DNA of 64,000 nt, from positions 21,852-85,851 of the forward strand of contig JACAER010000002.1 in the NCBI GenBank assembly GCA_013388745.1, in the 5' to 3' direction. This document shows positions 16,923-26,580 of the stretch, one piece after another. Within the stretch, counting starts at the first letter, position 1. Each line of letters begins with the position of its first letter. The DNA comes from Chloroflexota bacterium (GTDB lineage Bacteria; Chloroflexota; Anaerolineae; Aggregatilineales; Phototrophicaceae). The translations under genes and the position numbers were made by a program. Below the pieces are notes generated by a model. That model saw nothing but the letters and a program-made list of their open reading frames with translations. It was not told the origin of the DNA and did no database searches.

Positions 16923-19900
16923 ATGACGACGGAGATCGTCTTAGCCCCCGCCGCAACGGGCAAAACAGAACAGGCGCTTGAACGTCTGCTGCATGTCGTC
17001 GGCCAGCCGTTAGCCCCTGTGTGGGTGCTGGTTGCCAGCGCCCGCCAGGAAGACGCCTTCCGCGCCCGCCTGATGCAGATGGGCAATAAGCAGGTGTATT
17101 TTAATATCGAGTTTTTCGACTTTTTTAAGCTCTACGCGCGTATTCTCAACATCGCCGGGCAGCCGGTGCGCGCGCTGGACTCTACCGGGCGCTACCGCCT
17201 GCTGCGTGCCGTGCTGCAAGACCTCCAGCGCCGTGACGAACTGCGCCATTTCCACAGCATCGCCCACACACCGGGCTTCGTGCATTACGCTGCCGATTTT
17301 CTTTATGAACTAAAAAGCAATGTCGTTTACCCGGAGGTGTTCGCTGCCGCCGCGCGCACCCACAAAGACCGCGAACTGGCGCAGATTTATCATCTCTATC
17401 AGGATAAGCTGAAAAAACACGATCTGGTTGATCGCGAAGGCGAAGGCTGGCTGGCGCTGGAAGCGCTGCAAAACGACGATCAGCGGCTCGTCAATCGCCA
17501 ACCGCTGCAACTGCATCTGCCGCTCGCGCTGCTGCTGATCGACGGCTTCGATCAGTTCACCTCGCTGCAAGCCCGGCTGATCGCCCGGCTGGCGGGGCGC
17601 GCCGGGCAGGCGCTTATCACGCTCACCACCGTTACCGCGCGCGAAGACACCATTGGCCGCCGCTTTGCGCAGGCGCTGGAACGACTCAAAGAAAGCTACA
17701 AGTTCGAAAATCAGCCGCAGCCCACGATCACGCTGCTCCACGCCACGCCCGCCGAAGACCGCCGCCCGGCGGATATGCGCCATCTGCTGGCGCATATTTT
17801 CCGCAATAGCGCCCCCAAGGCCCCCGCGCAGGGACAGATTAGTCTGATCGAAGCGCCGGACAGCGCGCGCGAAGTGGCCGAAGTGCTGCGGCGCGTCAAA
17901 CGGCTGCTGCTGGCAGGCTGCCCGCCCGACGACATTCTGATCGCGCTGCGCGATTGGTCCTCCTACAGCCCGCACATCCTCACCACTATGCGTCTCTACG
18001 GCCTGCCGCTGGCGCTGCACTACGGCGAGCCGCTGCACACCAACGCCGCCATTGTCGCCCTGCTCGGCCTGCTGCAACTGCACGAGCGCGATTTCCAGCG
18101 CCGCGAAGTCTTCGACACGCTGCGTTCGCCCTATTTCACGTTCGCCGGCCTCGATGTCGCGCACATCGATCAACTGGAAAAAACCAGTCATGCGCTCGTG
18201 ATCGTCGGCGGGCGCGCGCTGTGGCTAGAGGCGCTGGACGAAGCGCCGCACGTGCGTGAAGACGCAGATGATGACCAGGCGCCGCCACTGCTGCCCGAAG
18301 CCAGCGCCGCCCTGCTCAAAACGCATCTGGCGGCTTTTTTCGAGGCGGTGACCCCCCCGCCACAGGCCGCTGTCGACGAGTATGTGCGCTGGCTGGAAGC
18401 ACTGATTGGCCCCGACCCGACACAAGCGCCTGACGAAGGCCCGGATCCAAACCTGCCCGCCAATCCTTTGGACAGCGCGCCGGAACAACCCGCCGTCTAC
18501 CGCCTGCATCTGCTGGCCAATGTGCGCGGGGCAGGGCGCGGCGATGTCCCGCGTCATATTGTCTCGCGCGATCTTTCCGCCCTGCGCCAGTTGAAGCGTG
18601 TGCTGCGCGGGCTGCTTTCGGCGCAGCAACTGCTCAAGTCGTTGGGCGAAGACCACCCGGTGACATGGGCAGAATTTTTCAGCGATTTGCGCGCGGCATT
18701 AGAGTCCACCACTTTTACCCCCGCGCCGAACCGCTCCGGGCGTGTGCTGGTGACGACCGCGGCGAATGCGCGCGGGCTGCCGCATCAGCATGTCTTTATT
18801 CTCGGCCTTGCAGAAGGTCTCTTCCCGCAGCGCCAGCCGGAAGACCCCCTGTATACCGACGCCGAACGCCGCGCTTTTTATGAACAGCACAATATCCCCC
18901 TGCTCACCCGCGCCGAACGCGCGTCCGATGACGGCCTGTTCTACGAATTGATCGGCTTGCCGCGCGCCACGCTCACGCTCTCGCGCCCTTATCTACAGGA
19001 GGGCAAGCTGTGGATTGAAAGCCATCTGTGGCGCGCTGTGACGCGCCTCTTTGACGATCTGCCGCTGGAAAAAGTGCGCGCCGGCGAAGTCGTCCCCGTG
19101 CAGGAAGCGGCTTCGCGGCAGGAAGTGGCCTTAGCGCTGGCCGAAGCCTTTCATGGCCAGAGCCAGCCTGTCGCGGCGGCCTACAACTGGCTGCTGACAA
19201 CAGATGGCGACTCTTGGGCGCGCATCCGGCAGGGCAGGGAGCTCGAAGCGCGGCGCATGGCGCGCAAATTCCCGCACGATCGTTATTCCGGGCGGCTGGA
19301 CGATCCGCGTTTGCTGGCCTTCTTACAGCAGGAACTCGGCCCACAGCGCGTGTGGAGCGCCAGCCAGCTTAACGAGTTCGGCCAATGCGCCTTCCGCTTT
19401 TTCGCCAAACGTCTGCTTCAGCTCGAAGCGCTGGAAGAACCCGAAGAAGGCGTGGATGCGCTGGTGCTCGGCAGCATTTATCACAAAATCCTGGAAAACA
19501 CCTACAAGCGCGTCCTTCAGCAGGGCATGACCATCACGCCGGAACATGTCGAAGCCGCGCTGGCGTTTTTGGACGAAGAAGCCGACAAAGTGCTGGCCGC
19601 AGCCCCGCGTCAACTGCATTTCCGCGCTTCGGCGGTGTGGGAAGGCGAACAGCGGGTGCTGCGCCGCCGCCTGCACGCGCTGGTGCGCAAAGATTTTTCG
19701 GCAGACAGCCCGCTCAACACCTGGGGCGAAGCGCCGCGCGTGCCTTTCAAGCTGGAGATGCCTTTCGGCACGCTGGCGCTGGAACTGGACGACGGCGAAC
19801 GGCTGCGCGTGCGCGGCTATATTGACCGGGTAGACCGCCAGGGCGACGCGGCGGTCATCGTCGATTACAAAAGCGGCAGCCGCAAAATCCCCGTCAGCGA

Positions 19901-20228
19901 AATCGAAAACGGGCGCAACTTCCAGATGATGCTCTACGTGCTGGCGCTTGAGCACGTCCTGCGCCGCGCGGCGGGAAACGTGCCGCAAAATGTGGCGGGC
20001 GGCGTCTTCTGGCATGTGCGCAGTGCCGAAGCCAGCGGCCAGCTTTCCCCCGCTGATGCTGCTGTCGCCGCAGCTCGCCAACACCTGACGCGCTATCTGC
20101 AAGCCGCGCGCGACGGCAATTTCGCCGTGCATCCCACCAAAGTGGAAGAAGGCAAATGCACGCGCTACTGCGAATTCGCGCAATTGTGCCGCATGTCTAC
20201 TATTCATCGTGATAAACCCCATGCTTAA
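16923..20228 (+). CDS. addB: AddB-like helicase-nuclease subunit (PD-(D/E)XK, iron-sulfur type)
   Basis: The 1,101-residue product has an N-terminal nucleotide loop APAATGKT and degenerate UvrD-like domains with ARGLPHQHVFILGLAEGLFP near 620, typical of AddB. The C-terminal nuclease has LGSIYHKILENTY, YIDRVDRQGDAAVIVDYKSG (Asp, then D-Y-K) and GRNFQMMLYVLAL. Cysteines at CAFRFF near 822 and KCTRYCEFAQLC near the end fit the AddB four-Cys cluster that staples the nuclease, though the first pair is CX3C rather than CX2C. With AddA it resects double-strand breaks for RecA. ATG 16923 follows a GTGAGGAC leader; addA starts inside its last codons. Confidence 0.85.
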   Translation: MTTEIVLAPAATGKTEQALERLLHVVGQPLAPVWVLVASARQEDAFRARLMQMGNKQVYFNIEFFDFFKLYARILNIAGQPVRALDSTGRYRLLRAVLQDLQRRDELRHFHSIAHTPGFVHYAADFLYELKSNVVYPEVFAAAARTHKDRELAQIYHLYQDKLKKHDLVDREGEGWLALEALQNDDQRLVNRQPLQLHLPLALLLIDGFDQFTSLQARLIARLAGRAGQALITLTTVTAREDTIGRRFAQALERLKESYKFENQPQPTITLLHATPAEDRRPADMRHLLAHIFRNSAPKAPAQGQISLIEAPDSAREVAEVLRRVKRLLLAGCPPDDILIALRDWSSYSPHILTTMRLYGLPLALHYGEPLHTNAAIVALLGLLQLHERDFQRREVFDTLRSPYFTFAGLDVAHIDQLEKTSHALVIVGGRALWLEALDEAPHVREDADDDQAPPLLPEASAALLKTHLAAFFEAVTPPPQAAVDEYVRWLEALIGPDPTQAPDEGPDPNLPANPLDSAPEQPAVYRLHLLANVRGAGRGDVPRHIVSRDLSALRQLKRVLRGLLSAQQLLKSLGEDHPVTWAEFFSDLRAALESTTFTPAPNRSGRVLVTTAANARGLPHQHVFILGLAEGLFPQRQPEDPLYTDAERRAFYEQHNIPLLTRAERASDDGLFYELIGLPRATLTLSRPYLQEGKLWIESHLWRAVTRLFDDLPLEKVRAGEVVPVQEAASRQEVALALAEAFHGQSQPVAAAYNWLLTTDGDSWARIRQGRELEARRMARKFPHDRYSGRLDDPRLLAFLQQELGPQRVWSASQLNEFGQCAFRFFAKRLLQLEALEEPEEGVDALVLGSIYHKILENTYKRVLQQGMTITPEHVEAALAFLDEEADKVLAAAPRQLHFRASAVWEGEQRVLRRRLHALVRKDFSADSPLNTWGEAPRVPFKLEMPFGTLALELDDGERLRVRGYIDRVDRQGDAAVIVDYKSGSRKIPVSEIENGRNFQMMLYVLALEHVLRRAAGNVPQNVAGGVFWHVRSAEASGQLSPADAAVAAARQHLTRYLQAARDGNFAVHPTKVEEGKCTRYCEFAQLCRMSTIHRDKPHA

Positions 20229-23200
20229 CCTGACACACGAACAACACCTGGCGATCACCACCCATGATCGCAACCTCGTCGTAGTGGCCGGCGCCGGCAG
20301 CGGCAAAACGCGCGTGCTGGTCGAACGCTATCTGGCGCTGTTGGACACGCACCCCGACTGGGACTTAAACGCCCTGGTGGCCATCACTTTCACCAGCAAG
20401 GCCGCGCAGGAAATGCGTGACCGCGTGCGCCAGGCATTAGAAGCGCGTCTGACCGCCGCGCCCGACGAAAACAGCGCCCGCCGCTGGGCAAAATTATTGG
20501 CGCAGATGGAAAGCGCGCGCATCGACACCATTCACGCGCTGTGCGCCAGCATCCTGCGTGCCAACGCCGCCGAAGCCGGGATTGACCCGGCGTTTGAGGT
20601 GCTGGACGCGGTGCAGGCGCAGATTTTGCTGGAAGACGCGATTGACAGCGCCTGCCAGTCATTGGTCGCCCAGGGACACCCGGCGGCTGATCTGTTCGCC
20701 GTGTACGATGATCGGGCGATACGCGACGCGCTCACGCCGGAACTGGTCGGACAGGCGCTGCCGGATTTGCCCGCCGATTTGCTGTCCTACTGGCAAACGC
20801 TGTGGCAGACCAACGCCGAACAAGTCTTCGCGCGACTGCGACAGCACGGCGCTTTGCGCGCGGCGCTGGCATGGTCGCCGGGGCAGTGGCCGCAAGGCGA
20901 CAAATTGTATGCTGTGTGGGAGCATGTGTGGGAGCAGCAGCGCCGCTTTGAAAGCGGAGGCGCTGCTGAGGAACGGCTCGCCGCGCTAGCGCATATGGCC
21001 GAAGGTATTAAGGTCAACGTTGGCTCGAAAAATGCGTGGGGTGGCGACGAGGGGCTGAAAGCCGCGAAAGCTGCGCTGCGCACGATCCGCGAAACTATTA
21101 AACAAGCCCTGGAAGCTGTCGGCGCGCCGCCCGACGAATTGGACGCCGAAGCAGCGCGTTTGCTGCCGCTGTGGGCCGCCCTGCACCGCCGCGTGCAGGA
21201 GACCTTCCGCGCCTTCAAAACGCGCGACGCGCTCTTGGATTTCAACGATCTGGAAGCGCGGGCGCGCCATCTGCTGCTGCACAACGCCGCTGTGGGCGCC
21301 CGCTACCGCGCCGCCGAATTCAAGCATGTGCTGGTCGATGAATTTCAGGATACTAACGCCGCGCAGTGGGATATCGTGCGCGCGCTGGCCGACCCCCAGC
21401 AGCCGGGCGCGCTGTTTATCGTCGGCGACGATAAACAGTCGATTTATGCTTTTCGCGGGGCAGATGTGCGGGTTTTTGGGCAGGCGCGCGCTGCCATCGA
21501 ACAGGCTGGCGGACTCAAACTGCCGCTGGCGAAAAGTTTCCGCACGCATAAGCCGCTGGTAGACAGTTTTAACAGCCTGTTCCGCCGTCTGCTGTTCCGG
21601 CAGAGCGAAGATCGGCACTACGAAGTGGCCTTCGACGATGATATGCAGGCGGAGCGTCTCACTCCGCCGCACGATGCCCCGGCGCTGGAACTGCTGCTGC
21701 TGGACAAAACGCTGCTGGACAGCGGCGACAAAACACTGAACGCCCGCCGCTGGGAAGCCTATGAGATCGCGCGCCGTTTGCATCAATTGGTCGAAGCCGA
21801 AACGCCGATGTATGACAAGCAGGCGCGCGTTATCCGTGCGGTCGAATTCGGGGATATGGCGCTGCTGTTCCAGTCGATGACGCATGTGACGGTGTACGAA
21901 GATGTGTTTAAGGCGGCGGGCGTGCCGTTTGTGACGGTGGCCGGGCGCGGTTACTATAACCGTCAGGAAGTGTGGGATGTGCTGAACCTGCTCAAGGCGC
22001 TGCATAACCCGGCGGATAATCTGGCGCTGGCCGCTGTGCTGCGTTCGCCGCTGTTCGGCCTGAGCGATAACGCGCTGTTGGCGCTGCGGCTGCTTAAGGA
22101 CGAAAAAGAACAGCGGCTGACGCTGTGGCAAGCGCTGGATGTGGACCCGGCGCAGGCTGGCCATTTGTTCCCCGCCGATGAACACACAGCGCTGCGTTTC
22201 GCGCGTGATACGCTTTTCATGCTGCATCGCAACGCCGGGCGTGTCACTATTTCCGAACTGCTGCGCGCGGCGCTGGCGCGCACCGGGTATCTGGCGATCC
22301 TCACCGGGCTGCCGGATGGCGCACGCCGCCGGGCGAATGTCGAAAAACTGCTCGACAAAGCCGATTCCAGCGGCCAGATCACGCTGGGCGCATTCCAGCA
22401 GTATCTACAGGATTTGACGACGCGCGAAGTGCGCGAAGGCGAGGCCGCGCTGGAGGCCGCCGGCGCAGTGACGCTAATGACCGTTCATGCCAGCAAGGGG
22501 TTGGAATTTCCGGTAGTGGTGCTGCCGGATGCATCGTGGGAGAATCGCGGCCAGCGCGGCGAACTGCTGCTGTATGATGATGGTATTCTGGGCTGCAAAG
22601 TGCATAACGAGGCGGAAAACAAATACAGTCCGGGTTATGCCTATCGCCACATTCAGCGCGAAGCGGCGCAGCGCGACGAAGCCGAACGCAAGCGCCTGCT
22701 GTATGTGGCGGCGACGCGCGCGCAGGATATGCTGATCGTCAGCGGGCAGTGCGCGGTCAAAGAGGGAAAAATTGATCAAACCGGGCTGTGGCTCGGCTGG
22801 CTGTTGGACGCGCTGGCTATAGAAGCGCTCGACAGTATAGATCGGGTGCGCGCCTATGAATGGGGCACGCTGCGCCTGCGCTGCCCGCAGCAGGTGCCGC
22901 CGGACGACGCCTACGTGATCGCTGCCGAAAACACGCGCGCGGCGTGGGAAACGATCGCTGTGCGCGATGGGCTTTCGCTGCCGGGTGAGAGCGTGCCGCC
23001 GCCGCTGGTCGGGCGAGTGCGCGTGGCACGCGACAGCCGCGCGCGCAACCTCAGCGCCACGCAGATCGCCGATCTGGGGGCAGCACAGTATCAGGATGAG
23101 TATGCTCAGCAGCGTTTGCGGCGCGCTGTGCTGGACGATGCGCCGGCCAGTGTCGAACAGGTCAGCCACCGCACGCCGCGCGTTTCCGGGCGCATTCTGG

Positions 23201-23760
23201 GCGATATCGTGCATCAGGCGCTGCGTTGGTGGCGCTTTCCTTCGGATAAAGATGAATTATCCGCTGTGCTGCAAAATCATGCGTGGGAGCAGGGTATTAT
23301 CGACACGCAGGATCGCGATTACGCCATTGATACGGCTCGCCGCTGGCTGCGTGATATAGAGAGCAGCCAACTTTACACGGAAGTAGAGCAGGCGCGGCAG
23401 GTGTTTCGCGAACTGCCGTTCATTTTCCGCACCGACAAACGCACCATTCACGGCGTGATCGACCTGCTGTACCAGGCGGCGGACGGCACATGGACGTTAG
23501 TCGACTACAAAACCAGCTTTGTCGAAGGCTACAGGCCGGGCGCGCCCGCCTTGCTCAAAGTTCATGCGCGGCGCTATCATTTACAGGTTGGCGTGTATGC
23601 CGAAGCACTGCGCGCACACTTGGGGGTCGTCCCGCGCGCCGCCATACATTATCTGCGCTACTGCCAGACCATCGCGATTCAGTGGGACGAATGGCAGGCG
23701 GCGCTCGCCAGGCTGGAAGAGCAGATCGGTAGTTTTATGTGGGAAGACGACGATGATTAG
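20221..23760 (+). CDS. addA: AddA-like UvrD-family helicase-nuclease
   Basis: A 1,179-residue SF1A helicase with all motifs: VVAGAGSGKTRVLVERY (I), ITFTSKAAQEMRDRV (Ia), VDEFQDTNAAQWD (II), IVGDDKQSIYAFRGA (III), MTVHASKGLEFPVVVL (V) and LLYVAATRAQDML (VI). The C-terminal RecB-type nuclease has GDIVHQALRWW and IDLLYQAADGTWTLVDYKTSF (D...D-Y-K). It unwinds and degrades DNA ends together with AddB. ATG 20221 (MLNLTHEQHLAI) overlaps the addB stop by eight bases, so synthesis is coupled. GTG 20209 is an alternative start. Confidence 0.9.
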   Translation: MLNLTHEQHLAITTHDRNLVVVAGAGSGKTRVLVERYLALLDTHPDWDLNALVAITFTSKAAQEMRDRVRQALEARLTAAPDENSARRWAKLLAQMESARIDTIHALCASILRANAAEAGIDPAFEVLDAVQAQILLEDAIDSACQSLVAQGHPAADLFAVYDDRAIRDALTPELVGQALPDLPADLLSYWQTLWQTNAEQVFARLRQHGALRAALAWSPGQWPQGDKLYAVWEHVWEQQRRFESGGAAEERLAALAHMAEGIKVNVGSKNAWGGDEGLKAAKAALRTIRETIKQALEAVGAPPDELDAEAARLLPLWAALHRRVQETFRAFKTRDALLDFNDLEARARHLLLHNAAVGARYRAAEFKHVLVDEFQDTNAAQWDIVRALADPQQPGALFIVGDDKQSIYAFRGADVRVFGQARAAIEQAGGLKLPLAKSFRTHKPLVDSFNSLFRRLLFRQSEDRHYEVAFDDDMQAERLTPPHDAPALELLLLDKTLLDSGDKTLNARRWEAYEIARRLHQLVEAETPMYDKQARVIRAVEFGDMALLFQSMTHVTVYEDVFKAAGVPFVTVAGRGYYNRQEVWDVLNLLKALHNPADNLALAAVLRSPLFGLSDNALLALRLLKDEKEQRLTLWQALDVDPAQAGHLFPADEHTALRFARDTLFMLHRNAGRVTISELLRAALARTGYLAILTGLPDGARRRANVEKLLDKADSSGQITLGAFQQYLQDLTTREVREGEAALEAAGAVTLMTVHASKGLEFPVVVLPDASWENRGQRGELLLYDDGILGCKVHNEAENKYSPGYAYRHIQREAAQRDEAERKRLLYVAATRAQDMLIVSGQCAVKEGKIDQTGLWLGWLLDALAIEALDSIDRVRAYEWGTLRLRCPQQVPPDDAYVIAAENTRAAWETIAVRDGLSLPGESVPPPLVGRVRVARDSRARNLSATQIADLGAAQYQDEYAQQRLRRAVLDDAPASVEQVSHRTPRVSGRILGDIVHQALRWWRFPSDKDELSAVLQNHAWEQGIIDTQDRDYAIDTARRWLRDIESSQLYTEVEQARQVFRELPFIFRTDKRTIHGVIDLLYQAADGTWTLVDYKTSFVEGYRPGAPALLKVHARRYHLQVGVYAEALRAHLGVVPRAAIHYLRYCQTIAIQWDEWQAALARLEEQIGSFMWEDDDD

Positions 23761-24733
23761 ATTGTTGAACCTGCCCGAATGGGCACGTCCTGATAACCCG
23801 GTGCTGCGTTATGTGCTGGGCAGCCAACCGCCGATTACGCGCCGGGCACGGATGGTACGCTTTTTTCTGCTCACACTCGCGGGCATTGTACTGATCTTTT
23901 TCGGCTATATGCTGGCGACCAATATGTTCCAGGTGCCGCCCGGCCAGCACGCTACCGATACGCTTCTCAATATCCTGTTCTGGCCCACAATTATTATTCA
24001 GGTTATCGTGAGCATTGGCGCGCTGGGGCTGACCGCCAGCGCGATCAGCGAAGAACAGCGGCGGCAGACCTGGGACAGCCTGCGTAGCACACGCAGCGGG
24101 ATCACACTGGCGCTGCGCGCGCGCTGGATCGCTGTGTTTTACCGGATGCGCGGCCTGCTAGCGCTGCTGATGCTGGTGCGCGTGATCCTGATTGTGGGCA
24201 TTCTTGTGGATTTGACGGCGTTTCGTGGTGGTTATTTAGATCGCATTATCAACAACATCACGCCGGATGTCGATTCGGTGGTGGGCGTCGTGCTGCTTTC
24301 GTTCTGGATGTCGGCGGCGCTGCTGCTGCCCATCGTAGCCTTGGGCTTCGACGCGGCGTTAGGGCTGCTGATTTCGACGTTCGCCCAGGGGCGCGGCGCG
24401 AGCGTCATTACACAGGTGGTGCTGGCGCTTCTGCGGCTGGCGGTGGTCGGCGCGCTGCTGCTGCTGATGGCCCAGTTCCTGCAAAACGGCCTGACGGCGC
24501 CGGCGGGCACACCGCTGACACAGCCGCTCGATTGGCTGCTGACAGCGGCTTATGCCGTGTTCGGCGATTGGGGACTGTATTTTCTGGAGATGGAAAACAA
24601 CGGCACGATGTGGGCCACCGTGCCCTACGGTATTTTGATCGGCGTGGTCATGCTGGCGGCATGTTTTGTGCTGGCGCTGCTGACCGATCTGCTGATCGCG
24701 TGGGCGGTGCGCCGCGCCGAACGTGTCGGGTAG
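23753..24733 (+). CDS. ABC-2-type permease-like membrane protein
   Basis: A 326-residue protein with about six membrane helices. After the first two helices comes SAISEEQRRQTWDSLRSTRSG, the hallmark of ABC-2 permeases (IxxExExxTLExLLxTP). No ATPase gene lies nearby, so its partner must be elsewhere or absent. It starts at ATG 23753, overlapping the addA stop by eight bases, and thus is in the add operon. A link with DNA repair is not evident; it may simply share the transcript. Confidence 0.75.
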   Translation: MIRLLNLPEWARPDNPVLRYVLGSQPPITRRARMVRFFLLTLAGIVLIFFGYMLATNMFQVPPGQHATDTLLNILFWPTIIIQVIVSIGALGLTASAISEEQRRQTWDSLRSTRSGITLALRARWIAVFYRMRGLLALLMLVRVILIVGILVDLTAFRGGYLDRIINNITPDVDSVVGVVLLSFWMSAALLLPIVALGFDAALGLLISTFAQGRGASVITQVVLALLRLAVVGALLLLMAQFLQNGLTAPAGTPLTQPLDWLLTAAYAVFGDWGLYFLEMENNGTMWATVPYGILIGVVMLAACFVLALLTDLLIAWAVRRAERVG

Positions 24734-24752
24734 ACTGGCATGGTCGATCAGC

Positions 24753-24796
24753 GGAGTCCGGACTCCTCTCTACATGTCAACCTGCCGCATGTAGAG
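24753..24796. terminator. double inverted repeat between convergent genes
   Basis: A perfect 14-base palindrome GGAGTCCGGACTCC (24753-24766) is followed by nine-base arms CTCTACATG (24768-24776) and CATGTAGAG (24788-24796), the latter inside the last codons of sbtA. Placed between two convergent genes it probably ends transcription from both sides, though no T tract is present. Confidence 0.45.
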
Positions 24797-25745
24797 CGCG
24801 CGCGATCTCCAGATACAGCGGCAAGCCAAAGATCAGATTAAAGGGAAAAGTAATGGCAATGGCCGCCGTCAGGTAGTAGCTGGGGTTGGCCTGTGGCAGC
24901 GCCACACGCACGGCGGCAGGCGCGGCGATATATGACGCGCTGGCGGCCATCGCGCCTAAGGCCATGCTGCCGCCCAATGACAGCCCCGACAGCGTGCCCA
25001 ACCACACCCCTAGTGCCCCGTGCAGCAGCGGCATCACAATGCCGAAGCCGATCAAAAACGCGCCCACTTGGCGCAGTGCGCGCAAATACTGTCCGGTCAC
25101 AACCCCCATTTCCAGCAGGAACAGCGTCAGCAAACCGGCGAAGAGGGTCGTGAACAACGGCGACACCTGCTGATAACCCGGCTCGCCGGAGATGAAGCCG
25201 ATCACCACGCCGCCGATGAGCAGAAAAATGCTTTTGCCGGTGAGTACTTCGTGCAGCGCTTTTTGCCACGTATGGCCGCCCAAACGCTGCTGCGCGATCA
25301 GCAGCGCGACGGCGATCGCCGGGATTTCCAGCAGCGCGACCAGCGTCGGCAAAAAGGCTTCATAGGGCAGGCGCAGTTCGTCGAGCAAGGTGATACTGGC
25401 GCTGAAGGTCACGGCAGATACGGAGCCATAATGCGCGGCCAGCGCCGCCGCGTTGGCAACGTCGAATTTTCCGAGCAGGCGCAGCAGGGCATAGCACCAC
25501 AGCGGGATGCCCACCCCCAGCATGAGCGTCGCCAGCGCCGGGGCGATCACGCTTTCCAGCGGCGCGCGCGCCAGCCCGAACCCGCCTTTCAGCCCAATCG
25601 AAAACAGCAGATACATGGCGATGCCGCTGTAAATCTGTTCCGGCAGCTTGAGGTCGCTTTTGAGCAGCTGCGCCACAACACCGAGCGCGAATGCCAGCAC
25701 CATCGGTGAAAACACGTTCACGCGAATGATTTCCCAGGTATCCAA
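24777..25745 (-). CDS. sbtA: SbtA-type sodium-dependent bicarbonate transporter
   Basis: About 322 residues and ten helices, matching SbtA: FSPMVLAFALGVVAQLLKSDL, SGIAMYLLFSIGLKGG, AAHYGSVSAVTFSASITLL and AALAASASYIAAPAAVR-like AMAASASYIAAPAAVRVAL. The family imports bicarbonate with sodium in cyanobacteria and occurs in heterotrophs, where its role is less clear. I favour TTG 25745 because GGGAGG sits six bases upstream; ATG 25778 would overlap the RDD gene. No sbtB-like PII gene and no carboxysome genes are in the window. Confidence 0.82.
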   Translation of the reverse strand: MDTWEIIRVNVFSPMVLAFALGVVAQLLKSDLKLPEQIYSGIAMYLLFSIGLKGGFGLARAPLESVIAPALATLMLGVGIPLWCYALLRLLGKFDVANAAALAAHYGSVSAVTFSASITLLDELRLPYEAFLPTLVALLEIPAIAVALLIAQQRLGGHTWQKALHEVLTGKSIFLLIGGVVIGFISGEPGYQQVSPLFTTLFAGLLTLFLLEMGVVTGQYLRALRQVGAFLIGFGIVMPLLHGALGVWLGTLSGLSLGGSMALGAMAASASYIAAPAAVRVALPQANPSYYLTAAIAITFPFNLIFGLPLYLEIARALHAAG

Positions 25746-25791
25746 AATGGCCTCCCACACAAAATGGCACGATTCCATCCGGGCGCGGCGA

Positions 25792-26559
25792 TCAGGGCAG
25801 GTCGCGCAGTTCAAAGGCGCGCGCCACATATTCCAGGAATGTCTCGGCGTCCACCCAGGAATCGTGGAAATAGTGCGTGTTCATGCCCATCTTGCCCGCC
25901 AGCCGCTTTGCCAACATGCCGGCGATATAGGCGCGCTGCTGCAATTCCGCGCGCCGCTTGAGATAATCGACAACTTCACGCCGGTCTTGTGCCGCCAGCG
26001 CGTCAATCTGAATATAGGCGGGCACAGGGGCGATGCGCGAGATATATTGATACTCTACGCGCCAATCGTCGCGCACCTGTTCCAGCCGCAGCGCGCGTTT
26101 TTCGCGCACAACGACGGTTTTAGCGGCCAGATCGCCCAGGCGCTGCGTGTTTTTCGTCACGAACAGCGCGATCAACCCCACACTGTAGAACACGGGAAAA
26201 AAGTCGAGCGGGCGCACCAGATTGCGGATCAGCACAGCGCTGGGAGTCACGGGCAGCCCGTTGGCCTGGGTCACGCGCAGCCCAAAGGCGCGTTTGCCGG
26301 GTGTCTGGCCGCTGCCCACCCATTCGAAAAACAGGTGATACAATGTAGTCACCACAAATTGCAGGCCGACGAACAGCAGCAGGATGCTTTGCGTGGAGCG
26401 GAAACCACGCGGCAAGGCGCCGCTGATGACAAGGGCGATGATGAACAACAGCGCCAGCGTTAGCAGCCCGTCGATGATCGCCGCCATGCAGCGTGTGCCA
26501 AAACCGGCGATGTCGGCCTCTAAGGGGACATTTTCGGGGGTATCGATTTGTAATGACAT
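25792..26559 (-). CDS. RDD-family membrane protein
   Basis: After a short start MSLQIDTPENVPLEADIAG comes the RDD box, FGTRCMAAIIDGLLTLALLF, then helices and TPGKRAFGLRVTQANGLPVT, the conserved end of the RDD domain, and NLVRPLDFFPVFYSVGLIALF. A cytosolic C-terminal helical tail (residues about 170-255) follows. The family is poorly understood; some members act in ion exchange. It is divergent from the SpoIIM-family gene 21 bases away, a pairing seen widely, suggesting a shared membrane function. Confidence 0.85.
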   Translation of the reverse strand: MSLQIDTPENVPLEADIAGFGTRCMAAIIDGLLTLALLFIIALVISGALPRGFRSTQSILLLFVGLQFVVTTLYHLFFEWVGSGQTPGKRAFGLRVTQANGLPVTPSAVLIRNLVRPLDFFPVFYSVGLIALFVTKNTQRLGDLAAKTVVVREKRALRLEQVRDDWRVEYQYISRIAPVPAYIQIDALAAQDRREVVDYLKRRAELQQRAYIAGMLAKRLAGKMGMNTHYFHDSWVDAETFLEYVARAFELRDLP

Positions 26560-26580
26560 GGTTTTCTCGGATAACGCCTT

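Noticed and set aside
25020..25709. 229-codon plus-strand frame opposite sbtA
   Set aside because: Gln/Arg/His-rich antisense shadow of a membrane protein gene.
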